A stretch of DNA of 64,000 nucleotides, from the NCBI RefSeq assembly GCF_018141545.1, contig NZ_CP064356.1:186001-250000 (forward strand), written 5' to 3'. The DNA comes from Miltoncostaea oceani (lineage in GTDB: Bacteria > Actinomycetota > Thermoleophilia > Miltoncostaeales > Miltoncostaeaceae). Numbering within the stretch: the stretch's first letter is position 1; each line of letters opens with the position of its first letter. Positions 1-8,994 of this stretch are shown piece after piece. The notes under the pieces were generated by a model. The model saw only the letters and a list, made by a program, of their open reading frames with translations, made no database searches and was not told the origin of the DNA. The position numbers and the translations under genes were made by a program.

Positions 1-191
1 GGCCGGTGCGCCTCAGCGCGGCGCAGCTCGCGGTGAACCAGCGCATCGCCCAGGCCGCGGTGCGCCGCGCCAACGCCCTCGCCGCGACCCTCGCCGCCGG
101 CTTCGCGGTCGGCGACCTGCAGCCGGGGTCCGTGACCGCCGAGAGCCTCGACCCCGCCCTCGTCCCGCCCCCCGCCGCGCCGGGGCCCTAG
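1..191 (+). CDS. C-terminal end of a hypothetical protein (partial)
   Basis: The reading frame is open to the left edge of the window, so the true start is probably outside it; a GTG at base 6 is the first candidate start seen. The visible 60 or so residues are Ala-rich and begin with a helical stretch (motif SAAQLAVNQRIAQAAVRRAN), followed by a Pro/Ala tail. I do not recognise a family. Its TAG stop shares the four bases CTAG with the stop of the convergent gene to the right. Confidence 0.45.
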   Translation, partial: PVRLSAAQLAVNQRIAQAAVRRANALAATLAAGFAVGDLQPGSVTAESLDPALVPPPAAPGP

Positions 192-655
192 CGGCGCTCC
201 ACCCGCAGCACGCCGCGGCCCTCGCGCCAGGTGTCGACGGTGATGTGGTCGGGTGGGTCGCCCAGCTCGACCACCGCCACCTCGCGCACGTCGCAGCGGA
301 AGAGGTGGGAGCCGGTCTGCGCGTGCACGCCGAGGATCCGGGCGCGCACGTCCGGGTCGCCGACCTCCGCCGCGACGCCCGACGCGGTGGCGTCGCCGGT
401 CCAGTCGGGCGGGTCGACCGACTGGCTGTGCAGGGCGAACCGGCCGTCGCGGCGCAGGTCGTGCGCCTTCATCGAGCCGTACATGCTCCCCAGCCACATC
501 TCGCCCTCGGCGATGATGACCTCGGTGCCGCTCAGCCGCGGCGCCCCCCGGACCCGGAGGGTCGCGAGCGTCAGGTGCCGGTGGGCGTCGAGGTAGCGGC
601 GGGCGCGGGCGACGAGGTCGGGCTCCCGCGCCGCGACGTCGCCCCACGCCGCCAT
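188..655 (-). CDS. Pyridoxamine 5'-phosphate oxidase-like flavin-binding protein
   Basis: A 155-residue protein of the FMN/F420-binding split-barrel fold. The first third has the family pattern: a helix with RYLDAHRHLTLATL, then GAPRLSG and the strand MWLGSMYGSMKAHDLRRDGR, which corresponds to the substrate- and cofactor-side region where these proteins list their charged residues. Length matches small single-domain members. Such proteins reduce or oxidise small molecules with FMN or F420, but the substrate cannot be told from sequence. The ATG at 655 lies three bases after the stop of the upstream reading frame, so it is probably co-transcribed as the last gene of the leftward operon. A longer open frame running upstream is not coding in this phase. 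Confidence 0.75.
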   Translation of the reverse strand: MAAWGDVAAREPDLVARARRYLDAHRHLTLATLRVRGAPRLSGTEVIIAEGEMWLGSMYGSMKAHDLRRDGRFALHSQSVDPPDWTGDATASGVAAEVGDPDVRARILGVHAQTGSHLFRCDVREVAVVELGDPPDHITVDTWREGRGVLRVERR

Positions 656-657
656 GC

Positions 658-1732
658 CTAGCGGCGGACGCGCAGCGCGACGACCGCGCGGTCGCGCAGC
701 CCGTCGCCGATGAGCACCACGCGCACCCGGTGGACCCCGGGGCGGGTGTCGCGTGGCAGCCGCACCACGACGGTCCCGCGGGTCGGCCCCGCCAGCGTGC
801 GCAGGCCGCGGACGACGCCGTCGGCGTCGCGGCGGACGCTGACGACGGCCCGCCCGGGCCGGGTGATCCGCACCCGCACCGCACGGGCCCCGGCGCGGGT
901 CACGCTGAGGCCGCCGGGGGCGGCGACCGCCACGTCCACGCCGCGCGCGGGGACGTCGGCGCGCGAGGAACGCGCGGTACTGGGCGAGCCAGGCGCGCGC
1001 GGTGCCGGCGTCGGCCAGCCCGTAGGCGGCCGCGCCCGCGGCGAGCATCGCGCGGCCGGCGGGGGTGGCGCGGACCCGGGCCCAGAGCTCGCCCTGCCCG
1101 GCGCCGCCGTCGGGTCCGAGGATCAGCCGCAGCTCGCCGCGTCCCGCGGGCCAGCGGGCGGCCCAGCGGGTGGGGTGCTGCGCCATCTCCCGCGCCGGCA
1201 GGGGCGACAGGTCGCCGCGGTAGGTCTGGAGGTAGGTGGCGCGTCCCCGGCTGACGGCGCCGACGAGGGCGCCGAGCACCGGCGGCAGGGCCCGGCGGGG
1301 GTCGCTGCGCCCGACGCGCTCCACGAACGCGGGGGACGCGTAGAAGACGACGCGGCGGGCGTCGGCGCCGAGCCCCTCGAGCGCCGCCGCGAGGGCGCGG
1401 GCGCCCGCGGGGGTCCACTGGCCGGGGACGATCTCGTCGACGGCGACGACGCCGCCGGCGCCGCGGGTAGACCACCCGGCGCGCAGCGCACGGGTGATCT
1501 CCGCGGCGTCGCGCCCCGCGAGGTCGCGGCCCGCGACCTTGCCGACGCTCCGCGCCCGCGGCCAGCGGCCGTCCTCGCGGGCCGGCGTCTGGCGCAGCGT
1601 GGGGCCGCCGAGGCCGTCGTGGATGACGGCGGCGGCGTCGTGGGGCACGTAGAGGAGCGGCGGGTCGGCCGCCCCTGCCGGGCCGGCGGCCAGGGCGAGG
1701 AGGCCGGCCGCCGTCAGGACGGCGAGGCGCAT
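658..1732 (-). pseudogene. Secreted hypothetical protein, split by an apparent frameshift
   Basis: Translation starts at ATG 1732 with a clear signal peptide (RLAVLTAAGLLALAAG, then AGAA) and gives about 255 residues of a soluble exported domain. Near base 965 the coding phase changes. The downstream frame continues smoothly as a beta-rich tail (motifs VDVAVAAPGG, VRVRITRPGR, VVVRLPRDTRPG) and ends at 658, three bases before the PPOX-like gene. The switch falls in a run of alternating GC (GCGCGCC), where one extra base would explain it. Joined, the protein would be about 357 residues: an exported domain plus a C-terminal immunoglobulin-like strand domain. No enzyme motif is recognised. It could be real decay or an indel in the assembly. 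Confidence 0.55.
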
Positions 1733-1813
1733 CGGCGACCATGGTTCCACGCCCGGCGGCCCCCGCCGCACGGGGGCCACGGAACGCTTACATCGGCGTC
1801 GTGCGGGTCCCGG

Positions 1814-2506
1814 TCAGATCCAGGCGCCGACGCCGCCGATGGCGGCGAGCAGCGACAGGACCAGCATGCCGAGCACCACGCCGGCGGTCGCCATGCCGCG
1901 GCCGCCGAGGCGCTCCTCCGACGAGCGGATGTCACCGAGGGCCAGGGTGCCGTAGGCGATGGCGAGGCCGGACGTGACGACGACGACCACGCCGACGACG
2001 CCGAGGATCGCGGCGAACGGGGCGGTGCGGGCGCGCTGCAGCCGTCCCGGCGCCATCCGCACCGGGGGGGCGGCCTGCGCCACGAGGCGGATGCCGTAGA
2101 GGGCGATCGCGACACCCGCGAGCGCCGCCCAGAAGCCGGCGACGAGCAGCAGCCCGCCGCCGCGCATCGTGAGCTCGGCGCCGTCGGCGAAGTCGTCGGA
2201 GGTGCGGGCCGAGATCACGAGGAACGCGGCGACGAGGGCGAGGCCGGTGCCGAGCACCAGGGCCACCATGTGCAGCCACAGCAGGCGCAGGATCGCCGCC
2301 GCGAAGATGACCGCCGCCCCCAGCGAGGCGATGACCGCCACCGACGACCCGACCGCCGCGGTGTGCAGGCCCCCGCCCGGCGCGGAGCCGGGCCCGTCGA
2401 CGATGTCGGCGAGCGGCGACAGGGTGATGAGGACGCCCGCGACCCCGGCGAGGGCGAGTCCCCCGCGGACGACGGTGATCGCGCGGTCGAGGGGGTCCGG
2501 GGCCAT
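1814..2506 (-). CDS. Multi-pass membrane protein of unknown function
   Basis: A 230-residue protein starting at ATG 2506 (MAPDPLDRAITVVRGG). About six hydrophobic segments are spread along its length: one near residue 15, a pair around 50-95, one near 120, and two in the last 75 residues. No catalytic motif or known family signature is visible. It lies 10 bases downstream of the metallophosphoesterase gene and is read in the same direction, so it is probably part of the long leftward operon. The function is unknown; its place next to envelope genes is the only hint. Confidence 0.65.
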   Translation of the reverse strand: MAPDPLDRAITVVRGGLALAGVAGVLITLSPLADIVDGPGSAPGGGLHTAAVGSSVAVIASLGAAVIFAAAILRLLWLHMVALVLGTGLALVAAFLVISARTSDDFADGAELTMRGGGLLLVAGFWAALAGVAIALYGIRLVAQAAPPVRMAPGRLQRARTAPFAAILGVVGVVVVVTSGLAIAYGTLALGDIRSSEERLGGRGMATAGVVLGMLVLSLLAAIGGVGAWI

Positions 2507-2516
2507 CCGCCCGATG

Positions 2517-3170
2517 CTACTCGTGCCCCAGCACCACGGTCCGGGGACGGATGCCCCCGGAGCCGGCCTCGAGGATCCCGACCGACGGCCGCATCGCCCC
2601 CGGCCCGAGCTGGCGCCGGAAGCGCCGGACCGCCCGGTCGACCACCCCGGCGGCGCCGTCGCGCGGCGGCGCCCCCCCGTGGAGGCTCCCCCACGGGCAG
2701 ACCGCGCCCGGCGAGAACCGCAGCACCCCGCCGGTCCACTCGGCGACGGGTTCGTGCCAGTGGCCGTGGACGATGACGTCGACGGGGCCGAGGCGGCGGG
2801 CGAGCGCACGGTGCATCCCCGCCCGGTACGGCACGTCGCGGCCGGCGGCGAGGCCCGCGACGACGATGGAGGCGTCGACGAGGTGGCCGCGGTGCCCGTG
2901 GATCAGGCCGATGCGATGGCCACCGGCGGCGACGACGAGGGAGTCGGGCAGCTCCAGCCCCCCGAGGCGGTCGTGGTCGCCACGCACGGCGACGACGGGG
3001 GCGATGGCGTCGAGCTCGGCGAGCACCGCCGGCACGCTCAGGTCTCCGGCGTGGAGGATCAGGTCGCAGCCCTCGAGGGCCTCCAGCACGGAGTCGGGGA
3101 GCGCGGCCATGAACTCGCCGACGTGCGAGTCGGCGACGACGCCGATGCGCGTGGTCCGGGCCGACCTCAC
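2517..3170 (-). CDS. YfcE/MJ0936-type calcineurin-like metallophosphoesterase
   Basis: A 217-residue protein with the metal-binding motifs of the small YfcE-type phosphodiesterases: DSH at residues 14-16, HAGD at 40-43, and HGHWH near residue 137 in place of the usual GHTH. These enzymes hydrolyse phosphodiester or phosphomonoester bonds with two metal ions. One point is odd. The block that normally reads GN(H/C)D is RGDHD here, so the asparagine metal ligand is replaced by Asp65. The enzyme may still bind metal through the carboxylate. The gene starts 13 bases after the stop of ddl, in the same direction. Its natural substrate cannot be inferred. Confidence 0.75.
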   Translation of the reverse strand: MRSARTTRIGVVADSHVGEFMAALPDSVLEALEGCDLILHAGDLSVPAVLAELDAIAPVVAVRGDHDRLGGLELPDSLVVAAGGHRIGLIHGHRGHLVDASIVVAGLAAGRDVPYRAGMHRALARRLGPVDVIVHGHWHEPVAEWTGGVLRFSPGAVCPWGSLHGGAPPRDGAAGVVDRAVRRFRRQLGPGAMRPSVGILEAGSGGIRPRTVVLGHE

Positions 3171-3183
3171 CCGGGCCGCCCGG

Positions 3184-4215
3184 TCAGCAGCGGTAGCGTG
3201 CCGCCTCCGCCGCCCGCGCCACGCCGAGGTCGACGAGGCGGCCGACGAGCTCCCCGTACGGGATCCCCGCGGCCTCCAGCAGCCGCGCGTAGACGCTGGT
3301 GGGGGTGAAGCCCGGCATGGTGTTCAGCTCGGAGAGGAGCACCTCGCCGTCGTCGGTGACGAAGAAGTCGATGCGGGCGAGGCCGGCGCAGTCGACCGCG
3401 GCGAACGCGCGGAGGGCGAGGTCGCGGGCCCGGTCGGCGACGGCGGGCGGCAGGTCGGCGGGCACCTGCACCCGCGAGCGGCCCGGCTCGTACTTCGTCG
3501 CGTAGTCGTACCAGTCGCCGTCGAACGTGATCTCCCCGACGGGCGAGGCGAGCGGCACGACGCCGTCGAGCACGCCCACCTCGACCTCGCGCCCGCGGAT
3601 CGCGCGCTCCACCAGGGCCTTGCCGTCGTGACGGAAGGCGAGCGCGAGGGCGTCGTCGAGGTCCCCGGCGGACGGGACGGGGCTGATGCCGACGCTCGAC
3701 CCGAGGCGCGCGGGCTTGCAGAACGCCGGGTAGCCGGGGTGGGCGGCCACGCGGGCGCGGACGCCGTCGGGGTCGTGGGCCCACTGGGCCGCGGTGACGA
3801 CGGCGTGCTCGGGGGTCGGGATGCCGTGCTGCTGCAGGAAGACCTTGAACAGGGCCTTGTCCATCGCGACGGCCGACGCCGCGACCCCGGCGCCGACGTA
3901 CGGCACCCCGGCGGTCTCGAGGGCGCCCTGCACCGTCCCGTCCTCGCCGTGGGGGCCGTGGAGCACGGGGAAGACCACGTCGAGCGGGCGCTCGGGGCCC
4001 CCCGACAGGGAGTGGAGCCGCGCCGCGCCGTCGGGGCCGGGCACGATCGCCACGGGCTCGCCGTCGACGCTCCACGCGCCCTCCGCCGAGATCAGGACCG
4101 GGATGACGTCGAAGCGCTCCCGGTCGAGCGCGTCCATGACGGCCCGGGCGGAGGCGAGCGACACGTCGTGCTCGCTGCTGCGCCCCCCCATCAGGACCGC
4201 GACGGCCTGCCTCAT
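3184..4215 (-). CDS. ddl: D-alanine--D-alanine ligase
   Basis: A 343-residue ATP-grasp ligase that joins two D-alanines for peptidoglycan precursors in the cytoplasm. The family landmarks are present: an N-terminal GGRSSEHDVSLAS loop, HGPHGEDGT near residue 88, the ATP-grasp lysine and glycine loop KPARLGSSVGIS, and the C-terminal metal and substrate site SELNTMPGFT. The length is typical. Its ATG overlaps the TGA of pknB (ATGA), which suggests translational coupling. A cell-wall precursor enzyme behind the PASTA kinase gene fits the operon's role in wall growth. Confidence 0.93.
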   Translation of the reverse strand: MRQAVAVLMGGRSSEHDVSLASARAVMDALDRERFDVIPVLISAEGAWSVDGEPVAIVPGPDGAARLHSLSGGPERPLDVVFPVLHGPHGEDGTVQGALETAGVPYVGAGVAASAVAMDKALFKVFLQQHGIPTPEHAVVTAAQWAHDPDGVRARVAAHPGYPAFCKPARLGSSVGISPVPSAGDLDDALALAFRHDGKALVERAIRGREVEVGVLDGVVPLASPVGEITFDGDWYDYATKYEPGRSRVQVPADLPPAVADRARDLALRAFAAVDCAGLARIDFFVTDDGEVLLSELNTMPGFTPTSVYARLLEAAGIPYGELVGRLVDLGVARAAEAARYRC

Positions 4216-6200
4216 CGCCGTTGCCCCGGGGGACCGGTCCCGTCGGGGCCGCGCCCGTTCGCGCCGTTCTCGTCGCTGCCGGGGGGCGGCGCCGGGACGG
4301 GCGTGCCGGTGGTCCCGGCGCCGGGGTCCACGCCGGTGTCGGGACCGGTGGAGACGGTGATCGTCACCGTCGAGCCCCGCGCGACGTCGGTGCCCTCGCC
4401 GGGCGTGACCGCGATCACGACCCCCTCGGGCTCGTCGGAGGCGGCGGTGTCGCTGGTGACGGTGAACCCGGCGGCCGAGAGCTTGGCGGACGCGTCGGTG
4501 GCGTTGCTGCCGACGATGCCGTTCGGCACCGGGATGGTGCTGACGGCGGCGGCCACGACCACGCTGACCGAGGTGCCGCGCGCGACCCGGACCGTGGGAC
4601 CGGGGTCCTGGCGGATGACGGTGCCGGGCGCGAAGTCGCCGTTCTCCTCCTCCGAGACGCCGCCGAGCGCGAGGCCGGCGGCCTCCAGCTCGGCCCGGGC
4701 GCTGTCGAGGCCCTGCTGGCGCACGTCGGGCACGGCGACCTCCTCGGGCCCGGTCGACACGACGAGCGTCACGACGCTGCCGACCGGCGCCTGGGTCTCG
4801 CCCCGGGGGTCCTGGGAGATCACGATCCCCGACGCGACGTCGTCGCTCGCCTCGGTGGTCACCTGCACCTGGAACCCGGCGGCCCGCAGCGCGCGGGTGG
4901 CGGCGGTGCGCTCGTCGCCCTCGACGTCGGGGACGGTGGCGTCGCCCGGTCCCCCGCTGACGTTGAGCACGACGGTGTCGCCCTCGCGGACCTCCGTCCC
5001 GGCCCCGGGGACCGTGCCGATGGCGATGCCGGCCTCGATGTCGGCGTTCGTGACGGTCCGCTGGTCGACCTGGAGGCCGAGGCCGGTGAGCGTGTCGGCG
5101 GCCTGCTGGGCGGGCTGGTTCGCGACGGGCGGGATGGTGACGGCCGTCGCCTCGTCGCCGCCGAGCAGCACGAAGGCCCCGATGGCGATCGCGGCGAGCA
5201 GCACGAGGGCGGCGACGACCGCCGGCCAGCGCCGGCGGCCCCGCGGGGGCTCCTCCGGCGGCGGCGGGCCGACGCGGGTGGTGCCGGTGACGGGGTCCAT
5301 CACCCGTGTGCGTCCCGTGTCGCCCGTGCCGCCGGCGATGGGCATGACGCGCGTGGTGCCGCCGGAGCCGTCGATGGCGGCGCGGGCCTCGTCGAGGGCG
5401 CGGCTCAGCTCGGGGGCGGTGCGGTACCGCTCCGACGGGCGCTTCGCGAGGGCCCGCAGCACCACGTCCTCGAGGACCGCGGGGATGCTCGGCTCGATCT
5501 CGCTCGGCGGCTGCGGCGGGTCGCTGACCTGCTTCATCGCGACCGCGACGGGCGGTCCGCCGTCGAACGGCACGCGCCCGGTCAGCATCTCGTAGAGGAC
5601 GATGCCGACTGCGTAGCAGTCGCTGGCGGAGGTGACCTCGCCGCCGCGCGCCTGCTCGGGGGACAGGTACTGGGCGGTCCCGATCACCGAGCCGGCCTCG
5701 GTCATGTCGGCCTCGGCGCCCGCGCGGGCGATGCCGAAGTCGGTGACCTTCAGGTGGCCGTCCTCGGCCACCATGACGTTCTGCGGCTTCACGTCGCGGT
5801 GCACCAGGTCGCGCCGGTGGGCGGCGCCGAGCGCCGCCAGGATCTGCTGGGCGTAGTCGATGGCCGTGAGCGGGGGGAGCGGCGCCCGCCGCCGGATGAC
5901 CTGCTTCAGGTCCGGCCCCGACAGGTACTCCATGACGATGTAGTAGCTGCCGTCCGCCTCGCCGCGGTCGTAGACGGCGACGATGTTCGGGTGGTTCAGG
6001 CCGGCGGCGGCGGACGCCTCGCGGCGGAACCGCTCCACGAACTGCGGGTCGGACGCGTAGGGCTCGGAGAGCACCTTCACCGCGACCTCGCGGCTCAGCA
6101 GCCGGTCGTAGGCGAGGTAGACGCGCGCCATGCCGCCCGCCCCGAGCTGGCGCCCCAGCTCGTAGCGGTCACCGACCAGCTCCCCGGGCTCGAAAGTCAT
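4212..6200 (-). CDS. pknB: PASTA-domain serine/threonine protein kinase
   Basis: A 662-residue membrane kinase of the PknB type. The cytoplasmic kinase domain (residues about 13-280) has the glycine loop GAGGMA, Lys42, HRD at 134-136 with Lys138 and Asn141, and DFG at 154-156. A basic segment leads to one membrane span (AALVLLAAIAIGAFVLL). Outside lie four PASTA repeats, which in this family bind peptidoglycan fragments or lipid II. The tail is Pro/Gly-rich. The start was set at ATG 6200, which overlaps the stop of pbpA; the open frame continues upstream but is pbpA sequence out of phase. It should phosphorylate the FHA proteins and wall enzymes, opposed by the phosphatase in the same operon. 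Confidence 0.95.
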   Translation of the reverse strand: MTFEPGELVGDRYELGRQLGAGGMARVYLAYDRLLSREVAVKVLSEPYASDPQFVERFRREASAAAGLNHPNIVAVYDRGEADGSYYIVMEYLSGPDLKQVIRRRAPLPPLTAIDYAQQILAALGAAHRRDLVHRDVKPQNVMVAEDGHLKVTDFGIARAGAEADMTEAGSVIGTAQYLSPEQARGGEVTSASDCYAVGIVLYEMLTGRVPFDGGPPVAVAMKQVSDPPQPPSEIEPSIPAVLEDVVLRALAKRPSERYRTAPELSRALDEARAAIDGSGGTTRVMPIAGGTGDTGRTRVMDPVTGTTRVGPPPPEEPPRGRRRWPAVVAALVLLAAIAIGAFVLLGGDEATAVTIPPVANQPAQQAADTLTGLGLQVDQRTVTNADIEAGIAIGTVPGAGTEVREGDTVVLNVSGGPGDATVPDVEGDERTAATRALRAAGFQVQVTTEASDDVASGIVISQDPRGETQAPVGSVVTLVVSTGPEEVAVPDVRQQGLDSARAELEAAGLALGGVSEEENGDFAPGTVIRQDPGPTVRVARGTSVSVVVAAAVSTIPVPNGIVGSNATDASAKLSAAGFTVTSDTAASDEPEGVVIAVTPGEGTDVARGSTVTITVSTGPDTGVDPGAGTTGTPVPAPPPGSDENGANGRGPDGTGPPGQRR

Positions 6201-7630
6201 CGCGCCTCGATCGCGGCGCGCATCACGGCGGCGGCCACGGGGGCGGCGGCGGTGCCGCCGGTCGATGAGGTGTCCTCGATGACGACGGCGACGGCGACGA
6301 CCGGGTCGATGGAGGGGGCGAAGCCGATGAACCACGCCTGGTTGCGGGTGGCGTCGGAGGTCTCGGCGGTGCCGGTCTTGCCGGCGACGGTGACGCCGGC
6401 GGTCGAGAGCGCCGCGGCGGTGCCCGTGCCCTCCCGGACGACGTTCTCCATCATCGCGGTCAGCTCCGCGGCGTCGTCGGCCGCCATGACCTGCTCGAGG
6501 TCCTGCGGCTCGGCGCGCTGCACCTCGCGGCCGCCCCGGTCCTCGATGCGCGACATGAGGCGCGGCGCCATCAGGGTGCCGCCGTTCGCGACGGTCGACG
6601 CGACCATCGCCATCTGCAGGGGGGTCACCGTCAGGCGCTCCTGGCCGATCGCGATGCGCGCGGTGTCCTCGTCGGGCTGGTCGTTCGGCAGCAGCTCGTC
6701 GCCGTCGCGCCGCCCCGACGCGGAGACCTCGTCGTCGGGCAGGTCGATCGGCGGCCGCGTGCCGAAGCCGTATGCGGTCATCGTCCCCCCGAGGGTCGCG
6801 GGACCCAGGTTGTCGCCGATGCGGGCGAAGGTGGTGTTGATGGAGTTCGTCAGCGCCGTCGTGAAGGTGTGGTTGCCGAAGGTCCGTCCGCCGAAGTTGC
6901 GGATCTCCCCGCCCGGCGTCTCGTAGGAGCCGGTGTCGTCGAACGTGCTGTCGGCCGTGTAGAGGCCGCTCGTCAGGGCGGCCGTCGCGGTGACCACCTT
7001 AAAGGTCGAGCCGGGCGGGTACCGGCCGCTCGCGGCCCGGTTCAGCAGCGGGCCCCCGTCGTCGGGGATCGCCGAGAAGTCGGTGATCGCCGTCTGCAGG
7101 TCGAACGTCGGGGCCGACGCCATCGCGAGGACGGCCCCGGTGCGGGGGTCGAGGGCGACGACGGCGCCGCGCTGCCCCGCGAGCTCCTGCTCGGCGATCT
7201 GCTGCACGCGGGTGTCGAGGCTGAGGATCACGTCGGCGCCGCGCTTCTCCTTCGCCCCGAGGCGCTGCAGCAGGGGCTCGGTGCCGAACGACCCCGCCAG
7301 GTAGCGGTTGTAGGTGCTCTCGACGCCGGTCTTGCCGCGGGAGTCGGACGTGTAGCCGACGACGTGCGCCGCGAGGCTCCCCTGCGGGTAGAGGCGCTCG
7401 AACACCCGCTGCCCGTCGACGCGGGTGGCGCGGCTCGCGGCGAGCACCTTGCCGTCGGACGACAGGATGCGCCCGCGGTCGATGAGCCGCTCGGCCTGCT
7501 GGGTCTGGAGGTTGCCGGGGCGGTCGCGGAGGTCGCCGGCGGCGACCACCTGCCACCAGCCGAGCATCAGCAGCAGCAGGCCGAAGCCCGCGGCGAGGGT
7601 CATGTAGAGGCGGCGGATGGAGCGGTTCAC
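6197..7630 (-). CDS. pbpA: Penicillin-binding protein 2-like transpeptidase
   Basis: A 477-residue class B penicillin-binding protein that crosslinks peptidoglycan in the periplasm. One N-terminal anchor (about residues 9-31) is followed by a dimerisation and pedestal region and then the transpeptidase domain. All three active-site motifs are present: STFK at 208-211 with the acylated serine, SIN at 263-265, and KTGT at 418-421. Length and order match actinobacterial PbpA. The gene overlaps rodA upstream and pknB downstream by four bases, the usual arrangement for a transpeptidase paired with its SEDS glycosyltransferase. Confidence 0.95.
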   Translation of the reverse strand: MNRSIRRLYMTLAAGFGLLLLMLGWWQVVAAGDLRDRPGNLQTQQAERLIDRGRILSSDGKVLAASRATRVDGQRVFERLYPQGSLAAHVVGYTSDSRGKTGVESTYNRYLAGSFGTEPLLQRLGAKEKRGADVILSLDTRVQQIAEQELAGQRGAVVALDPRTGAVLAMASAPTFDLQTAITDFSAIPDDGGPLLNRAASGRYPPGSTFKVVTATAALTSGLYTADSTFDDTGSYETPGGEIRNFGGRTFGNHTFTTALTNSINTTFARIGDNLGPATLGGTMTAYGFGTRPPIDLPDDEVSASGRRDGDELLPNDQPDEDTARIAIGQERLTVTPLQMAMVASTVANGGTLMAPRLMSRIEDRGGREVQRAEPQDLEQVMAADDAAELTAMMENVVREGTGTAAALSTAGVTVAGKTGTAETSDATRNQAWFIGFAPSIDPVVAVAVVIEDTSSTGGTAAAPVAAAVMRAAIEAR

Positions 7631-8994
7631 GCCGCGACCTCCTCGCGGCGCTGGGCCCGCTCGATCTCACGGGCCTGCTGCTCGGCGCGCTTTCGCTCCC
7701 GCCGCGACGGCGCGTTGCCGGTCGCGGAGCGGTGGCTGATGATCAGGAGCAGGGCGATGAGGACGAAGTTGGTGACGACGCTCGATCCCCCGTAGCTGAG
7801 GAACGGGAGCGTCACCCCGGTCAGCGGGATGAGCCGGGTCACGCCGCCGATGATCAGGATCGCCTGCAGCCCGAGCGCCGCGGTCAGGCCGCCGGCGAGG
7901 AGCTTCGAGAAGCCGTCGTTGGCCTGCGCGGCGATCACGAAGCCGCGCTGGATCAGTACGAGGAAGCCGAGCAGCAGGCCGACGCCGCCGATGTAGCCGA
8001 GCTCGCTCGCCACCGCCGAGAACATGAAGTCGGTCTGCAGCGCGGGGATCACGGTGGTGCCGTCGGAGGTCACGAGGAAGCCGCGGCCGAGCCCCGGGCC
8101 GATGATCCCGCCCTCGGCGAGCGCGTAGAGCGACTGGACGAGCTGGTACCCCTGGTCCTGCGCGTCGTCGAACGGGCGGAGCCAGTTGTCGACGCGCGTC
8201 TGGATGCGCGGGACGACGGTGTAGACCGCCGCCGACCCGACCACGAACGCCGCCAGCCCGAAGCCCGTGTAGGCGACCCGCCCGGTGGCGAGGTAGATCA
8301 TCGCGAGGAAGATCCCGAGGAACAGCAGCGCCGTGCCGAAGTCGTTGAGCACGACGACGAGGGCGAGGCAGGCGCCGAGGAACAGCAGGACGGGGCCGAG
8401 CGCCGCCATCGGGGGCACGGGCACGCCCATCACGCGGCCGGTGGGGATCGCGAGCAGCTCGCGCTTGTCGCGCAGGTAGGCGGCGAGGAAGACCACCATC
8501 AGGACCTTGGCGACCTCGCCGAGCTGCACCGTCTGGCCGCCGCCGATCTGGATCCAGAGCTTCGCGCCGTTGATGCGCGTGCCGAAGACCATGGTGATGA
8601 CCAGCAGGCCGACCGCCGCGAGCCCGATGAGGTAGGTGTACCGCTCCAGCACCCGGTGGTCGGGGAGCGCGACGACGGTGATGATGAAGGCGACGCCGCC
8701 GACGGCCATCCAGATCGCCTGGTCCGCGGCCAGCTCGGGGCTGATGCGGTACAGCTCGACGAGGCCGATCGCGACGAGCACGCCGACGATCGGCAGGACG
8801 TAGGCGTCGGCGCGCGGGGCGCGCAGGCGCAGGGCGATGTGCATCGCCAGGAAGACGACGACGACGCCGGCGACCCCGGGCAGCGGCCCGTAGTCGAGGG
8901 TGTCGGTCCGCGCCGACGCCACGGATCCGGCTCCGACGAGGCCCAGCAGCAGCGCCGGGACCATGAATCCCAGCTCTCGCGTGCGGGGGCTCAC
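7627..8994 (-). CDS. rodA: SEDS family peptidoglycan glycosyltransferase (RodA/FtsW)
   Basis: A 455-residue polytopic protein with about twelve hydrophobic segments. It has SEDS hallmarks, including a large external loop with GPGLGRGFL followed by TDFMFSAVASELGYIGG, and a C-terminal LPFLSYGGSS. SEDS proteins polymerise lipid II into glycan strands with a class B penicillin-binding protein, here the adjacent pbpA. The start is GTG at 8994, which overlaps the phosphatase stop (GTGA). The basic C-terminal tail (SRRERKRAEQQAREIER) is cytoplasmic. The operon order matches actinobacterial rodA, though ftsW is possible on sequence alone. Confidence 0.93.
   Translation of the reverse strand: MSPRTRELGFMVPALLLGLVGAGSVASARTDTLDYGPLPGVAGVVVVFLAMHIALRLRAPRADAYVLPIVGVLVAIGLVELYRISPELAADQAIWMAVGGVAFIITVVALPDHRVLERYTYLIGLAAVGLLVITMVFGTRINGAKLWIQIGGGQTVQLGEVAKVLMVVFLAAYLRDKRELLAIPTGRVMGVPVPPMAALGPVLLFLGACLALVVVLNDFGTALLFLGIFLAMIYLATGRVAYTGFGLAAFVVGSAAVYTVVPRIQTRVDNWLRPFDDAQDQGYQLVQSLYALAEGGIIGPGLGRGFLVTSDGTTVIPALQTDFMFSAVASELGYIGGVGLLLGFLVLIQRGFVIAAQANDGFSKLLAGGLTAALGLQAILIIGGVTRLIPLTGVTLPFLSYGGSSVVTNFVLIALLLIISHRSATGNAPSRRERKRAEQQAREIERAQRREEVAA

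Noticed and set aside
2551-5595. A 1014-codon open frame on the plus strand
   Set aside because: It runs antisense to the metallophosphoesterase, ddl and pknB genes. Its product is low-complexity Arg/Pro/Ser sequence, as expected for a shadow of GC-rich coding DNA.
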